Positions 15,291 to 21,697 of a stretch of DNA of 21,907 nucleotides are shown here, one piece after another. Position 1 is the stretch's first letter; each line of letters starts with the position of its first letter. Position numbers and translations under genes: made by a program. This stretch comes from an uncultured Lachnospiraceae bacterium (lineage in GTDB: Bacteria; Bacillota; Clostridia; Lachnospirales; Lachnospiraceae). The notes beneath the pieces are model-generated. The model was not told the DNA's origin and did not search any database. It worked only from the letters and a program-made list of their open reading frames with translations. The stretch covers positions 1-21,907 of the forward strand of contig CAJTWA010000059.1 of assembly GCA_910580195.1 (NCBI GenBank). Reading direction: 5' to 3'.

Positions 15291-15450
15291 TGTGTATTGG
15301 CAAAAGGCGGTTCTTTTAGTTTTAGATGTGTTTAGAGAGATGGGGTGAGTTTCCTGTGCAATAGGGAAGGCAGTATTTTGGTTTTAGATATGATTAGAGG
15401 GAGAGCTGGCTTGAGTTGCTTGTACATGGAGAAGGTTGGTTTTGCTGGAT
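15261..15450 (+). repeat. Three degenerate ~62-68-bp tandem repeats
   Basis: Units starting near 15261, 15329 and 15391 share TTAGAG, TTGC/TTCCTGT, a GGxAAGG block and GTTTTAGAT. The first unit contains the right arm of the inverted repeat; the others appear to be decayed copies without the arm pairing. The weak open frames over this stretch have no ribosome site and skewed composition, so I do not call a gene. Confidence 0.5.
15271..15321 (+). terminator. Terminator-like hairpin mutually exclusive with the 24-bp stem
   Basis: AAGAGCCGCC (15271-15280) pairs with GGCGGTTCTT (15306-15315), and inside it TTTGCC (15285-15290) pairs with GGCAAA (15299-15304). T-rich sequence (TTAGTTTT) follows. 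The left half is the same sequence that closes the 24-bp stem, so only one of the two helices can form. Confidence 0.5.
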
Positions 15451-15590
15451 TTTTTGATAGGAGATTTTGCCGGCGGTTGGTGGGAGGTTTTTGCAAAAAG
15501 TTTCATGGTTTGTGGAGAAATGACAGTTTCTTTCAGGAAAATATTCTCTGGGCACGTTAATTTTGCACAAATATTACGGAAATGTTACAG
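15451..15590. other. Gene-free stretch
   Basis: I see no supported gene or structure here. The short frames crossing it lack ribosome sites and family motifs. It leads directly into the promoter at 15596. Confidence 0.4.
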
Positions 15591-15595
15591 TATCC

Positions 15596-15624
15596 TTGAC
15601 AATGTAATTTTTAGTTGATATAAT
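15596..15624 (+). promoter_or_regulatory. Consensus sigma-A promoter of the NlpC/P60 gene
   Basis: TTGACA (15596-15601), a 17-nt spacer and TATAAT (15619-15624) match the consensus exactly. Transcription should start near 15631, giving a leader of about 200 nt. Confidence 0.85.
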
Positions 15625-15630
15625 TCACCT

Positions 15631-15832
15631 AACGCTTGATGTAGATTTTTCGTATATAGTGTTGGTATTACGGCGGATGGTACATAGGTTTTGCATATCC
15701 ATTGGGCAGGAAGTGGGAAAATCCAGAGTTGCCGCGGGGCATGGAGGTTCCTCCGCAGCTTGCCTGCCGTAGTATTTAGAAAGGCAGAAGTGGATGTTAG
15801 GTATTGAAAATAAATTGTCCGGGAGGTCAGGG
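15631..15832 (+). promoter_or_regulatory. Long structured 5' leader of the NlpC/P60 gene
   Basis: The leader contains GGCAGG (15705-15710) pairing with CCTGCC (15763-15768) around smaller hairpins, including GGAG-GTTC-CTCC (15743-15754). Wall-hydrolase genes in Bacillota are often preceded by the ydaO-type c-di-AMP riboswitch, but I do not see its conserved sequence blocks here. No intrinsic terminator is obvious in the leader. Function unknown. Confidence 0.35.
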
Positions 15833-16906
15833 ATGAGGAGCGAATTTAGGAAAGCAATCGCAGTATGCATGGCAGGCACGGTTGTGTTTGGGATGTCACA
15901 GATAACGGCAGAAGCGTCAGGGAAACATGTGGAAGCAGGCGTCAGCGCAGTGCTGAACGAAAGTTTGGCAGGGGATACAGAAGTAGGCGCCGGGGTGGCT
16001 GCAATGTTAGGGCAGAGCCTGACAGGGGATGCGGAAGTATCCGAAGTGCCAAAGGAGCCAGAAACCGTATGCGGCTATACCAACCTTGGGATTGCCCAAG
16101 TGGAAAACCACTTGAATATCCGGGAAGGCGCCGGGGAAGAGTATGATTTGGTCGGGAAACTGCCGGTGGACGCCGGTTGTGAGATATTGTCCACGGAAGG
16201 GGAATGGTGCAAAATCCGTTCTGGGAAAGTCACAGGCTATGTCAAGGGAGAATACCTGCTGACCGGGGAGGACGCTGCAAACCGTGCAGACGAAGTGAAG
16301 ACCATTGTGGCGACTTCCGTTACCCAGACATTGAACGCAAGGGTGGAGCCCAATACGGACTGTTCCATCTGGACCATGATAGCGGAAGGGGAAGAGCTCC
16401 AGCTGTTAGAAGACCAAGGCGAATGGCTGAAGGTAGACGTGGACGGCGATGAATGTTATGTGGCAAGGGAATATGTGGAACTGTCCGAACAGCTCCAGAA
16501 GGCAATGACTATGACGGAGATCCGTTACGGGGAAGGCATTTCCGATGTCCGTGTAGATATGATACAGTATGCGTGCCAGTTTGTGGGGAACCGCTATGTA
16601 TGGGGCGGCACAAGCCTAACGAACGGCGTGGACTGTTCCGGCTTTACCATGCGCATTTATGAGAAATACGGCATTTACCTGCCCCATTCCTCCAGCGCCC
16701 AGTCCGGGTACGGGACGAAAATCAACCCCTCCGACGCAAAGCCGGGCGACTTGTTCTTCTATGGGAACGGAGGCGGCATTAACCATGTTGCCATGTACAT
16801 CGGCAATGGACAAGTTGTCCATGCAAGTTCCGCAAGGACAGGCATTAAGATTTCCAATGCATTTTACCGCTCGCCTATCTGCGTCACAAGGCTGTTAAGC
16901 GATTAA
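15833..16906 (+). CDS. Secreted SH3-SH3-NlpC/P60 cell-wall endopeptidase
   Basis: The product probably cleaves peptide stems of peptidoglycan outside the cell. I choose ATG 15833 (GGGAGGT just upstream) rather than 15794: it gives a classic signal peptide (RSEFRK, hydrophobic core about residues 8-22, likely cleavage near AEA at 26-28). A duplicated 18-residue segment (about 35-52 and 52-69, AGVxAxLxxSLxGDxEV) forms a linker. Two bacterial SH3 domains follow (about 86-145 and 160-218), then NlpC/P60 (about 238-357) with catalytic Cys268 in DCSGF, His318 in INHVAMYIG and third residue His330 in VVHAS. Length is 357. A consensus promoter and a terminator at 16929 mark it as monocistronic. Confidence 0.93.
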   Translation: MRSEFRKAIAVCMAGTVVFGMSQITAEASGKHVEAGVSAVLNESLAGDTEVGAGVAAMLGQSLTGDAEVSEVPKEPETVCGYTNLGIAQVENHLNIREGAGEEYDLVGKLPVDAGCEILSTEGEWCKIRSGKVTGYVKGEYLLTGEDAANRADEVKTIVATSVTQTLNARVEPNTDCSIWTMIAEGEELQLLEDQGEWLKVDVDGDECYVAREYVELSEQLQKAMTMTEIRYGEGISDVRVDMIQYACQFVGNRYVWGGTSLTNGVDCSGFTMRIYEKYGIYLPHSSSAQSGYGTKINPSDAKPGDLFFYGNGGGINHVAMYIGNGQVVHASSARTGIKISNAFYRSPICVTRLLSD

Positions 16907-16928
16907 GGATAGAAGATGGAATGAAATT

Positions 16929-16969
16929 AGGCTGCTTATATCTGGGAAGATGTAGGCAGCTTTCTTTTT
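16929..16969 (+). terminator. Intrinsic terminator of the NlpC/P60 gene
   Basis: A 13-bp stem (16931-16943 with 16948-16960, two G-T wobbles) with loop GGGA is followed by TTTCTTTTT. It lies about 25 nt past the stop codon. Confidence 0.85.
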
Positions 16970-17130
16970 GTAATAATGCAACAAAATTGTATTTCTTCAT
17001 GCGTACCCTTTGTGTACCTTTTCTTCTTTTATTCCTGCGGGCAATGGGCCAGGCGCCGTGCTTGCAGTGGGGGATTTGGCTTACCTATCTTTGGCAGGAA
17101 GGAACCATCTTCCCTTTTTTTGCATATATT
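16970..17130. other. Intergenic stretch without a gene
   Basis: Between the NlpC/P60 terminator and the feo promoter I see only a small direct repeat (GTACCCTTTGTGTACCTTTT near 17008). The open frames here are short, without ribosome sites or family motifs. Confidence 0.4.
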
Positions 17131-17135
17131 AACTA

Positions 17136-17164
17136 TTGATAACCATTATCATTTAGAGTATAAT
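17136..17164 (+). promoter_or_regulatory. feoAB promoter with Fur-type operator
   Basis: TTGATA (17136-17141), a 17-nt spacer and TATAAT (17159-17164) form a strong promoter. TGATAAC-C-ATTATCA (17137-17151) is a near-perfect 7-1-7 Fur box overlapping the -35, so repression by Fur with Fe2+ is predicted. Confidence 0.85.
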
Positions 17165-17214
17165 AGTTACTGGGCAGCAATGCCAATACATATACTAGAA
17201 TCGAGGAACAGTAC

Positions 17215-17460
17215 ATGACAATTACAGAAGGACACATTGGCGAAACGTATGCCGTAACAGACATTTCCATGGAAGGCCCCGTGATGCGGCGCTTGGAAGC
17301 GCTTGGCATCAACAGCGGCACCAAGCTGCGCTTGATGAACCGGAAACGGAACGGGACTGTCATCATCAAAGTACGGGGCACCCGCTGGGCAATTGGGCGG
17401 GACATTGCAGGGGGGATTTTGGTAAACCCTACAGAAAGTGAGGCGCCGGTATGGAAGTAA
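17215..17460 (+). CDS. feoA: FeoA-type ferrous iron transport accessory protein
   Basis: The 81-residue cytosolic protein has the SH3-like FeoA fold: GxxxxVTDISMEGPVMRRLEALGI (about residues 9-32), GTKLRLMNR and the WAIGRDIAGGILV end. FeoA is thought to interact with FeoB and modulate its activity. A GAGGAA ribosome site lies before ATG 17215. The gene overlaps feoB by 10 nt and shares the Fur-type promoter. Confidence 0.93.
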   Translation: MTITEGHIGETYAVTDISMEGPVMRRLEALGINSGTKLRLMNRKRNGTVIIKVRGTRWAIGRDIAGGILVNPTESEAPVWK

Positions 17461-19436
17461 TTAAAGTTGGATTTGTGGGAAACCCAAACTGCGGGAAGAC
17501 CACATTATTTAACGCCTACACCGGGGCAAACTTAAAGGTGGCGAATTGGCCCGGCGTGACCGTGGAAAAAGTTGAAGGGGAAACTGTCTACAAAGGCCAG
17601 AAATTAAAACTTATCGACTTGCCGGGCATCTACAGCCTGACTTCTTATTCCATTGAGGAAAAAGTTTCCAGACGGTGCATTATGGAAGGCGAAGTAGACG
17701 TAATTATCAATATCGTGGATGCATCCGCCTTGGAGCGGAACCTTTACCTGACGATGCAGCTTTTGGAACTGGGCAAGCCAGTGGTTCTTGCGCTGAACAT
17801 GATGGACATTGTGGAGGAGCGGGGGATGGAAATTGACCTGCACCGCCTGCCGGAAATGCTGGGCGGCATCCCGGTCGTGCCTGTTTCTGCAAGGAAACGC
17901 AGCGGGCTTGACGTGCTGCTCCATGCAGCCGTGCACCACTATGAGGAAATGCACCAGCCAAACGTCGTCGCCTACCAGAAGTACATCGAAGAAAAAATAC
18001 TCCGGCTGGAACAGGAGTTAAAAACCAAATACCAAACACTGGAAAATACCCGCTGGTATGCCGTTAAGCTGCTGGAGCAGGACGAAGAAATTACGGAAAA
18101 ATACCCCGTGGGGCTGCCGGAGGTTTTGGACAGGAGTTACGAAAAAGATATCATCAACCAGAAATATGATTACATAGAGGAAGTCATCGAGGACACCTTA
18201 TTTTACAAGTCGGAAAAGGCAGCATTTACCGACAAGGTGGACGGGATCCTGACCCACCGCATTTTTGGCATGCCCATCTTTTTCGGAGTAATGGCAGTCG
18301 TATTTTTCCTGACTTTTTTTGTGGGGGATGCCTTAAAAGGCGGGTTTGAGGTGCTGCTGGATTCCATTTCCGCAGGCGTGCTCCATGTGCTGGAGCAGAT
18401 GGGGGTAGCGCCTTTCATGGTTTCTTTGGTGGTGGACGGGATTATTGCAGGGGTGGGAGGAATCCTTACTTTCCTGCCGAATATTTTCATTTTGTTCTTA
18501 GCCCTTGCGCTCCTTGAAGACAGCGGGTATATGGCAAGGGTGGCTTACGTGATGGACGGCCTGATGGGAAGCCTCGGCCTTTCCGGGAAAGCCTTCCTGC
18601 CTATGGTGCTGGGGTTCGGCTGCACCGTGCCGGCTGTTATGGCGACCCGGGCGTTGGAAAAGGAATCAGACCGGCGGCGCACCATTTTGATTACCCCTTT
18701 TATGTCCTGTTCTGCAAGGCTGCCTATTTATGTGCTGTTTGCAGATATGTTTTTCGGGGAATATGCCAGCCTTGCCGCCATTTCCATGTATTTTCTGGGG
18801 ATGGTAATTGCTATTGCGGCTGCCCTTATCATCCACCGGGTGGAAACCCACACGGAGCACCACACCCTTTTGATAGAGCTGCCGGAATACAAGACCCCCA
18901 ATGCCAGGACCATTGCCGTCTATGTCTGGGAAAAAATCAAGGATTACCTGACAAAAGCAGGGACCACGATTTTCATTGCTTCTATTATTATCTGGTTCCT
19001 CTTGAATTTTGGCGCCCACGGCATGGTAACGGAGGTATCGGAAAGCTTTGGGGCAGCCCTCGGCCATTGGATGGAGCCTATCCTTGCCCCGGCAGGGCTT
19101 GGAATGTGGCAGATTGGCGTCGCGCTGATTTCCGGCATTTCTGCAAAGGAAGTGGTAGTCAGCAGCTTCTGCGTGCTCTTTGGCATCAGCAACGTGAACT
19201 CCGCCTCCGGGATGGCATCCCTCACTGGGCAGCTGGCAGGGCTGGGCTTCGGCCCCTTAAACGCATACTGCATGATGGTGTTCTGCCTGCTGTACGTCCC
19301 CTGCGCGGCAACCATCGGAACAATTAAGAAAGAAACCAATTCCATGAAATTTACCTTGAAAATGATCTTGTTCCAGCTGGGGGTTGCTTGGCTGGCAGCA
19401 ACTGTAATTTATCAGGCCGGGTCGCTCTTTTTTTAA
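17451..19436 (+). CDS. feoB: Ferrous iron transporter FeoB
   Basis: FeoB is the membrane Fe2+ permease with an N-terminal G-protein domain. G1 GNPNCGKT is at residues 10-17, G3 DLPG at 56-59 and G4 NMMD at 116-119. A GDI-like helical spacer (about 170-265) precedes the membrane part from about 270. The Gate segment with GFGCTVPAVMATRALE (about 387-402) contains the conserved Cys, and FMSCSARLP follows. At 661 residues it is shorter than the E. coli protein (773) but usual for clostridia; no C-terminal cysteine-rich FeoC-like tail is seen. Its start overlaps feoA, indicating translational coupling. Confidence 0.95.
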   Translation: MEVIKVGFVGNPNCGKTTLFNAYTGANLKVANWPGVTVEKVEGETVYKGQKLKLIDLPGIYSLTSYSIEEKVSRRCIMEGEVDVIINIVDASALERNLYLTMQLLELGKPVVLALNMMDIVEERGMEIDLHRLPEMLGGIPVVPVSARKRSGLDVLLHAAVHHYEEMHQPNVVAYQKYIEEKILRLEQELKTKYQTLENTRWYAVKLLEQDEEITEKYPVGLPEVLDRSYEKDIINQKYDYIEEVIEDTLFYKSEKAAFTDKVDGILTHRIFGMPIFFGVMAVVFFLTFFVGDALKGGFEVLLDSISAGVLHVLEQMGVAPFMVSLVVDGIIAGVGGILTFLPNIFILFLALALLEDSGYMARVAYVMDGLMGSLGLSGKAFLPMVLGFGCTVPAVMATRALEKESDRRRTILITPFMSCSARLPIYVLFADMFFGEYASLAAISMYFLGMVIAIAAALIIHRVETHTEHHTLLIELPEYKTPNARTIAVYVWEKIKDYLTKAGTTIFIASIIIWFLLNFGAHGMVTEVSESFGAALGHWMEPILAPAGLGMWQIGVALISGISAKEVVVSSFCVLFGISNVNSASGMASLTGQLAGLGFGPLNAYCMMVFCLLYVPCAATIGTIKKETNSMKFTLKMILFQLGVAWLAATVIYQAGSLFF

Positions 19437-19442
19437 AAAGTT

Positions 19443-19510
19443 TTTTATCTTATAGGAAATATCGTGCCACTGTGAAGTGATAAAGTGCATGAATTTCCTA
19501 TCAGATAAAA
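19443..19510 (+). repeat. Long inverted repeat after feoB
   Basis: Positions 19443-19460 pair with 19493-19510 over 18 bp with one mismatch; a smaller CACT/AGTG hairpin lies in the 32-nt loop. It begins 7 nt after the feoB stop. The right arm is also the left edge of dispersed repeat copy 2. It could help end feoB transcription or stabilise the message, although no clean T run follows. Confidence 0.65.
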
Positions 19511-19605
19511 CCCTCCGTGGGGGTGCGCAGCTCCGCGTGCGGAACAAAAGCTGCGCTTACCAGAGGAGTTGGGCGCGGGAGTGTATGGAGCGCACTTTTG
19601 CTTTT
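19493..19605 (+). repeat. Structured dispersed repeat, copy 2
   Basis: This is the second copy of the element at 1131-1265. Here the main hairpin is stronger: GCGCAGCT (19525-19532) pairs with AGCTGCGC (19549-19556), with CCGC/GCGG nested in the loop. The right end GGAGCGCACTTTT is followed by GCTTTTT. Both copies lie in the same orientation, between a gene 3' end and the next promoter. Confidence 0.65.
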
Positions 19606-19698
19606 TCGTCCAGTCTGCTCTTTTTGTAGAAAATAAACAGTAAAATTTGTGGAAAAAGGAGAAACGAAGTATTTTCTGGCGTACATGGGAAAATTCCC

Positions 19699-19728
19699 TT
19701 GCAAGAAGGATTGGTACAGTGTTAAAAT
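19699..19728 (+). promoter_or_regulatory. Candidate promoter of the hydrogenase gene
   Basis: TTGCAA (19699-19704) is followed after 17-18 nt by TTAAAAT (19722-19728). A GGGAA-AA-TTCCC inverted repeat (19687-19698) abuts the -35 and might be an operator. No clear Rex or Fur site was seen. Confidence 0.5.
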
Positions 19729-19760
19729 ATTGTCAAACAAAAAAAGAGAGGTAAAATCCA

Positions 19761-21209
19761 ATGTATGCTGATGAAAATGTGATTAGAATTAAACATGATG
19801 TGCTTTATGAAGTGGCAAAGCTGGCATTTGCCGGGGAACTGGACGCCAAAAGGGACCACATTGCGCTGGAGCTGATTCCTGGGCCGACGCCAAAGTTCCG
19901 CTGCTGCATTTACAAGGAGCGTGAAATTATCCGCCAGAGGGTGCGCTTGGCAGAAGGCAAGGCGCCGGGGGCTGTGGACGATGGGAACGTGATCCAAGTC
20001 ATCAGTTCTGCCTGCGAGGACTGCCCCATTTCCAGCTATACCGTCACAGAGAACTGCCAGAACTGTATCGGGAAAGCATGTATCAATGCCTGCAAATTTG
20101 GGGCCATTGAAATGGGCCGGGACCGTTCCCACATTGACGCGTCCAAGTGCAAGGAGTGCGGGAAGTGCGCCCAGGCATGCCCGTACAATGCCATTGCCCA
20201 CCTGAAACGCCCCTGCAAATTCAGCTGCCCGGTGGACGCCATTACATACGACGAGCATGGAATTTCCATCATCGACAAGGAGAAATGCATCCGCTGCGGG
20301 AAATGTATCCATAGCTGCCCCTTCGGCGCAATCGGATCCAAGACCTTTATTGTAGACGTAATAGAAGCGCTGAAATCCGGCAAAAAAGTATACGCTATGG
20401 CAGCCCCGGCTACCGAAGGCCAGTTCGGCAAGGACATCACCGTTGCAAGCTGGAAAAAAGCCATGAAAGAGCTGGGCTTTGAAGATTTCTATGACGTAGG
20501 CCTTGGCGGCGACATGACAGCCGCTTACGAAGCAGAGGAATGGGCAGAAGCATACGGGGAAGGCAAGAAAAAAGTTACCTCCTGCTGCCCGGCATTTGTA
20601 AATATGGTGCGCCTGCATTACCCACAGCTTGCAGACTGCGTATCCACCACGGTTTCCCCCATGTGCGCAGTGTCCCGCCTGATTAAAGCGCAGGACCCAG
20701 ACGCTGTGACCGTATTTATCGGGCCGTGCCTTGCGAAAAAATCCGAGGTAGTAGACCAGAAAATCCCGGGAAATGCAGACTATGTCCTCACATACAGCGA
20801 AATCCGCGCCATCATGAAGGCAAAAGACATTACCTTGCAGCCGTGTGAAAATGAAGGCCAGATTGCCTCTGTCTACGGCAAACGCTTTGCCAACTCCGGC
20901 GGCGTTACCGCAGCAGTGCTCCAGAGCCTGAAGGAATCCGGCCATGAAATCGACGCAAAAGTATACAAAGCCAACGGGGCGGCAGAATGTAAGAAAGCAC
21001 TGCTTTTGCTCCGTGCAGCAAAATTGCCGGAAGACTTTGTGGAAGGCATGATTTGCGACGGCGGCTGCGTGGGCGGCCCAAGCGCGTTCCACGACCAAGT
21101 TTCCTCTAAGAAAGACCGCGACGCGCTGATTGCAGAAGCAGACGGGCGCGGGATCCATGAGAACCTTGGGAACTTTGCAATGGACAGCTTTTCGATGCAT
21201 AGAGAATAG
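19761..21209 (+). CDS. [FeFe] hydrogenase, probably group B, with N-terminal ferredoxin clusters
   Basis: The 482-residue protein probably interconverts H+ and H2 using ferredoxin-type electrons. Residues 85-187 are rich in cysteine motifs: CEDC and CQNCIGKACINAC (99-111), CKECGKCAQAC (130-140), and CIRCGKCIHSC (176-186), for several [4Fe-4S] clusters. H-cluster motifs follow: TSCCPAF (273-279; Cys275 the likely proton relay, Cys276 a ligand), GPCLAKK (321-327, Cys323) and EGMICDGGCVGG (428-439, Cys432 and Cys436). These deviate from the group A forms (TSCCPxW, MPCxxKKxE, ExMACxxGCxxGGG) in the manner of group B enzymes. No maturases (HydEFG) or partner subunits lie in the window. GAGAGGT precedes the ATG. 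Confidence 0.88.
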   Translation: MYADENVIRIKHDVLYEVAKLAFAGELDAKRDHIALELIPGPTPKFRCCIYKEREIIRQRVRLAEGKAPGAVDDGNVIQVISSACEDCPISSYTVTENCQNCIGKACINACKFGAIEMGRDRSHIDASKCKECGKCAQACPYNAIAHLKRPCKFSCPVDAITYDEHGISIIDKEKCIRCGKCIHSCPFGAIGSKTFIVDVIEALKSGKKVYAMAAPATEGQFGKDITVASWKKAMKELGFEDFYDVGLGGDMTAAYEAEEWAEAYGEGKKKVTSCCPAFVNMVRLHYPQLADCVSTTVSPMCAVSRLIKAQDPDAVTVFIGPCLAKKSEVVDQKIPGNADYVLTYSEIRAIMKAKDITLQPCENEGQIASVYGKRFANSGGVTAAVLQSLKESGHEIDAKVYKANGAAECKKALLLLRAAKLPEDFVEGMICDGGCVGGPSAFHDQVSSKKDRDALIAEADGRGIHENLGNFAMDSFSMHRE

Positions 21210-21386
21210 GGATGGCAGCGTGCTGGTTTTCCTGAAAAGTGGGAATGGCATTGCGTGAAGCTATTCCATGCATAGGGAATGGGATGGCAGAGTGCCGGTT
21301 TTCCTTAAAAATGGGAATGGCGTTGCGTGAAGCTATTCCATGCATAGGGAATGGGATGGCAGCGTGCCGGTTTCCCATATAAAATG
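21195..21386 (+). repeat. 72/73-bp tandem repeats beginning in the hydrogenase stop region
   Basis: Units begin at 21195, 21268 and 21340 (the last partial), each opening with ATGCATAG. The first unit includes the final codons and stop of the hydrogenase gene. Units 1 and 2 each can form GGAATGGC/GCTATTCC with a 10-nt loop, plus a small GGCA/TGCC hairpin. On the minus strand a 24-residue peptide repeat can be read, but there is no start signal and the 1-nt length difference breaks the frame. Confidence 0.85.
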
Positions 21387-21439
21387 GCAAGAAGCTGTTA
21401 AACTTTTAAGTAGGCTATTAAAAAAAGAATATTGAGATA

Positions 21440-21487
21440 CAAAGCAGGTGCAGAGCCCCATGGGTTTTGCACCTGCTTTGCATTTTT
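21440..21487 (+). terminator. Strong intrinsic terminator
   Basis: A perfect 13-bp stem (21440-21452 with 21468-21480) has an inner CCC/GGG pairing and is followed by CATTTTT. It presumably ends the hydrogenase transcript after the tandem repeats. Confidence 0.9.
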
Positions 21488-21553
21488 CTATGGCAAAGCG
21501 GTATTTCAGCAATAAAATTTGATATTTTTTATTCAGAATTTTGTTTCCGCATA

Positions 21554-21697
21554 ATGGGAGAACTGTTGTGTGAAAGGACATATTTCATAGGATATGGGTT
21601 TTTGGAAACTTGTATCGTATTGTTTGTCTATCATGCAGCAGTTCTTTTTTCTTTATATATCCTTAGGCCATTTAGAAAAATCTTTAAAAAACCTTAA
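21554..21697 (+). CDS. Possible 47-aa single-span membrane peptide
   Basis: An ATG at 21554 opens 47 codons with one hydrophobic segment (about residues 16-37) followed by a basic end (RPFRKIFKKP). No good ribosome site or promoter precedes it, and A/T-rich sequence often yields such frames by chance. The longer frame from 21467 starts inside the terminator and is unlikely. Not recognised. Confidence 0.2.
   Translation: MGELLCERTYFIGYGFLETCIVLFVYHAAVLFSLYILRPFRKIFKKP

Noticed and set aside
15271..15316. Group II intron domain V (GAGCCG...CGGTTC)
   Set aside because: The flanks resemble domain V, but the GAAA loop, bulge and 34-nt size are missing and there is no reverse transcriptase gene; the likeness is probably chance.
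15345..15618. Two overlapping 60-71-codon frames
   Set aside because: No ribosome sites, no family features, and they run over degenerate repeats and into the promoter region.
19722..21251. A 509-codon minus-strand frame across the hydrogenase gene
   Set aside because: The plus strand has clear ferredoxin and H-cluster motifs; the minus-strand product is rich in Cys, Phe and His with no recognised domain, typical of an antisense shadow.
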